A DNA stretch of 7,345 nt from Clostridiales bacterium (lineage in GTDB: Bacteria; Bacillota; Clostridia; Oscillospirales; Butyricicoccaceae), in assembly GCA_019420045.1 (NCBI GenBank), contig JAHZHY010000041.1, positions 1-7,345 on the forward strand. The letters run 5' to 3'. A program made the translations under genes and the position numbers. Shown piece by piece: positions 6,003 to 7,345 of the stretch (its first letter is position 1; each line of letters begins with the position of its first letter). The notes beneath the pieces were generated by a model, which saw nothing but the letters and a program-made list of their open reading frames with translations, was not told the DNA's origin and searched no databases.

Positions 6003-7250
6003 ATGACCGATCATCTGCACCAGCTGGCCAAACAGGCCAAAGAAGCCGCCCGGCAGCTGGCTCTTTACGATACCGAACAAAAGAATCGAGCCTTGTTGGC
6101 CATTGCCCAGGCTCTGGAAGGCAATATCCCCGCCATTCTGGCGGCCAATGCCCGGGATGTGGAATCGGCCCAGGAAAACGGCGTGCGCCCCACCATGATC
6201 GACCGGCTGCGGCTGGATGAAGGCCGGGTGCGCAGCATGGCGGAAGGGGCACGGCAGGTGGCCCAGCTGCCCGATCCCACCGGCAATGTGCTGGAGACCA
6301 TCCATCGCCCCAACGGCATGGTCATTGAAAAGGTGTCGGTGCCCATGGGAGTCATCGGCATCATCTATGAAGCCCGGCCCAATGTGACGGTGGACTCCGC
6401 CGTCCTTTGCTTCAAGGCCGGCAGCGCCGCTTTCCTTCGGGGTGGTAAGGAAGCTTTCCTCTCCAATACCCAGCTGGCCAAAGTGATGCGCAGCGCCCTG
6501 GAGCAAGAGGGTCTGTGCCCCGACTGCGTTATTTTGCTGGACGATACTTCCCGGGAGACCGCCCAGCAGATGATGGGACTGCGGGGGTATATCGATGTGC
6601 TCATCCCTCGGGGCGGTGCAGGACTGATCCGCTCGGTGGTGGAAAACGCCAAAGTGCCGGTGATCGAAACCGGTACCGGCAACTGTCACATCTATGTGGA
6701 CAAGGACGCCGACTTGGATATGGCGGTGGAGATCCTCTATAACGCCAAGTGCTCCCGGCCTTCGGTGTGCAACGCCGCCGAAAGCCTGCTGGTGCACCAG
6801 GATATTGCGGCAGAATTTCTGCCCCGGGCCAAGCAGAAGCTGGATGAATGCAAGGTGGAGTGGAGGGGAAGCCCCCGCACCGTGGCCATTCTTCCCGGCA
6901 TTGCCCCGGCTACCTTGGAGGATTACGCCGCGGAATACAACGACTATATCCTCTCCTGCAAAGTGATCGACGGCCTGGATGAGGCCATCGCCCACATCCG
7001 CCGCTATTCCACCGGTCACAGCGAGTGCATCGTCACCCGCAATGAAGAAGCGGCCCGCCGCTTTGCCCGCAGTGTGGACTCGGCTGCCGTCTATATCAAC
7101 GCATCCACCCGCTTCACCGATGGCAGCGAGTTCGGTATGGGGGCGGAGATCGGCATCTCCACCCAGAAGCTCCATGCCCGGGGCCCCATGGGTTTGCGGG
7201 AGCTGACTTCCTACAAGTATGTGATCCTGGGTTCGGGCCAGGTTCGGTAA
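6003..7250 (+). CDS. proA: Glutamate-5-semialdehyde dehydrogenase (gamma-glutamyl phosphate reductase)
   Basis: The enzyme catalyses the second step of proline synthesis, NADPH-dependent reduction of gamma-glutamyl phosphate to glutamate 5-semialdehyde, which cyclises to pyrroline-5-carboxylate. The product has 415 residues, normal for the family, with an aldehyde dehydrogenase fold. Visible motifs are MGVIGIIYEARPNVTVD, the FLRGGKEA segment, the LIPRGGAGLI segment, IETGTGNCHIYVD, and the catalytic block SRPSVCNAAE with Cys 256 as nucleophile. The C-terminal part has the highly conserved NASTRFTDGSEFG and GISTQKLHARGPMGL. The ATG start is supported by the Shine-Dalgarno sequence overlapping the proB stop. 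proB and proA form a two-gene operon with its own promoter and terminator. proC for the last step is not in the window. Nothing is broken or unusual. Confidence 0.97.
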   Translation: MTDHLHQLAKQAKEAARQLALYDTEQKNRALLAIAQALEGNIPAILAANARDVESAQENGVRPTMIDRLRLDEGRVRSMAEGARQVAQLPDPTGNVLETIHRPNGMVIEKVSVPMGVIGIIYEARPNVTVDSAVLCFKAGSAAFLRGGKEAFLSNTQLAKVMRSALEQEGLCPDCVILLDDTSRETAQQMMGLRGYIDVLIPRGGAGLIRSVVENAKVPVIETGTGNCHIYVDKDADLDMAVEILYNAKCSRPSVCNAAESLLVHQDIAAEFLPRAKQKLDECKVEWRGSPRTVAILPGIAPATLEDYAAEYNDYILSCKVIDGLDEAIAHIRRYSTGHSECIVTRNEEAARRFARSVDSAAVYINASTRFTDGSEFGMGAEIGISTQKLHARGPMGLRELTSYKYVILGSGQVR

Positions 7251-7253
7251 TCA

Positions 7254-7287
7254 AAAAGGACAGGCATTGCCTGTCCTTTTCTTTTTC
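7254..7287 (+). terminator. Intrinsic terminator of the proBA operon
   Basis: A perfect 12-bp stem, AAAAGGACAGGC (7254-7265) against GCCTGTCCTTTT (7269-7280), with loop ATT, is followed by CTTTTTC. It starts 3 bases after the proA stop. The A-run on the 5' arm means it could also stop transcription arriving on the minus strand. Confidence 0.93.
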
Positions 7288-7345
7288 ATTCGGTGAATTA
7301 TACTATCAAGTGCAACAATTTAGGGAAATAAAAAGAAGTTCATAC
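7288..7345. other. AT-rich intergenic DNA at the right edge, no gene seen
   Basis: Base composition drops sharply in GC after the proA terminator. A -10-like TATACT lies at 7299-7304 on the plus strand, and a perfect TATAAT on the minus strand at 7298-7303, but neither has a convincing -35 box at 16-18 bases. It may hold the start of a regulatory region for a gene beyond the window; nothing more can be supported. Confidence 0.4.

Noticed and set aside
4978..6252. Minus-strand open frame (424 codons) across the lpd end, proBA promoter and proB
   Set aside because: It crosses a strong terminator and a promoter, contains no family motif, and lies opposite well-supported genes.
5985..7175. Minus-strand open frame (396 codons) opposite proA
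   Set aside because: Shadow of the proA frame; His- and Gly-rich with no recognisable domain.

Overview
The window is a compact, GC-rich (roughly 60% by eye) bacterial chromosome segment with six genes, all on the + strand. Strong AGGAGG-type ribosome binding sites, split glycine dehydrogenase subunits (gcvPA/gcvPB), a short glutamate 5-kinase without a PUA domain, GTG and TTG starts, and intrinsic terminators with U-tracts together suggest a Gram-positive anaerobe of the Clostridia, perhaps a high-GC gut lineage such as the Oscillospiraceae. That placement is an inference; no rRNA or other marker is present.

Region 1 (1-5056) is the distal part of a glycine cleavage gene cluster. It starts inside gcvPA, whose N-terminal codons lie upstream of the window. 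gcvPA is followed by gcvPB, then a full-length lipoate-protein ligase (lplA), then dihydrolipoamide dehydrogenase (lpd). gcvPA/gcvPB and gcvPB/lplA overlap by 4 bases (GTGA and ATGA). A strong hairpin followed by a T-rich run separates lplA from lpd. In function, the P-protein (PA+PB, with PLP) decarboxylates glycine and loads aminomethyl onto lipoyl-H-protein, LplA supplies the lipoyl group, and Lpd reoxidises the dihydrolipoyl arm. gcvT and gcvH are not in the window and are presumably upstream of base 1. A symmetric intrinsic terminator closes the cluster at about 5073-5101.

Region 2 (5102-7290) is a separate proline biosynthesis operon. A near-consensus sigma-A promoter (TTGACG, 17 bp, TATAGT) drives a leader of about 40 nt containing a small hairpin next to the Shine-Dalgarno sequence. 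proB (TTG start) and proA (14 bp downstream) follow, and a perfect hairpin terminator ends the operon. The last 55 bases are AT-rich intergenic DNA with no supportable gene.

I found no mobile element, CRISPR array, RNA gene or unknown gene, and I do not see an undescribed system here. The observation most worth checking is in Lpd: the residues expected to set NAD versus NADP choice differ from the usual NAD-type pattern. The leader and intercistronic hairpins and the reduced ProB are minor points.
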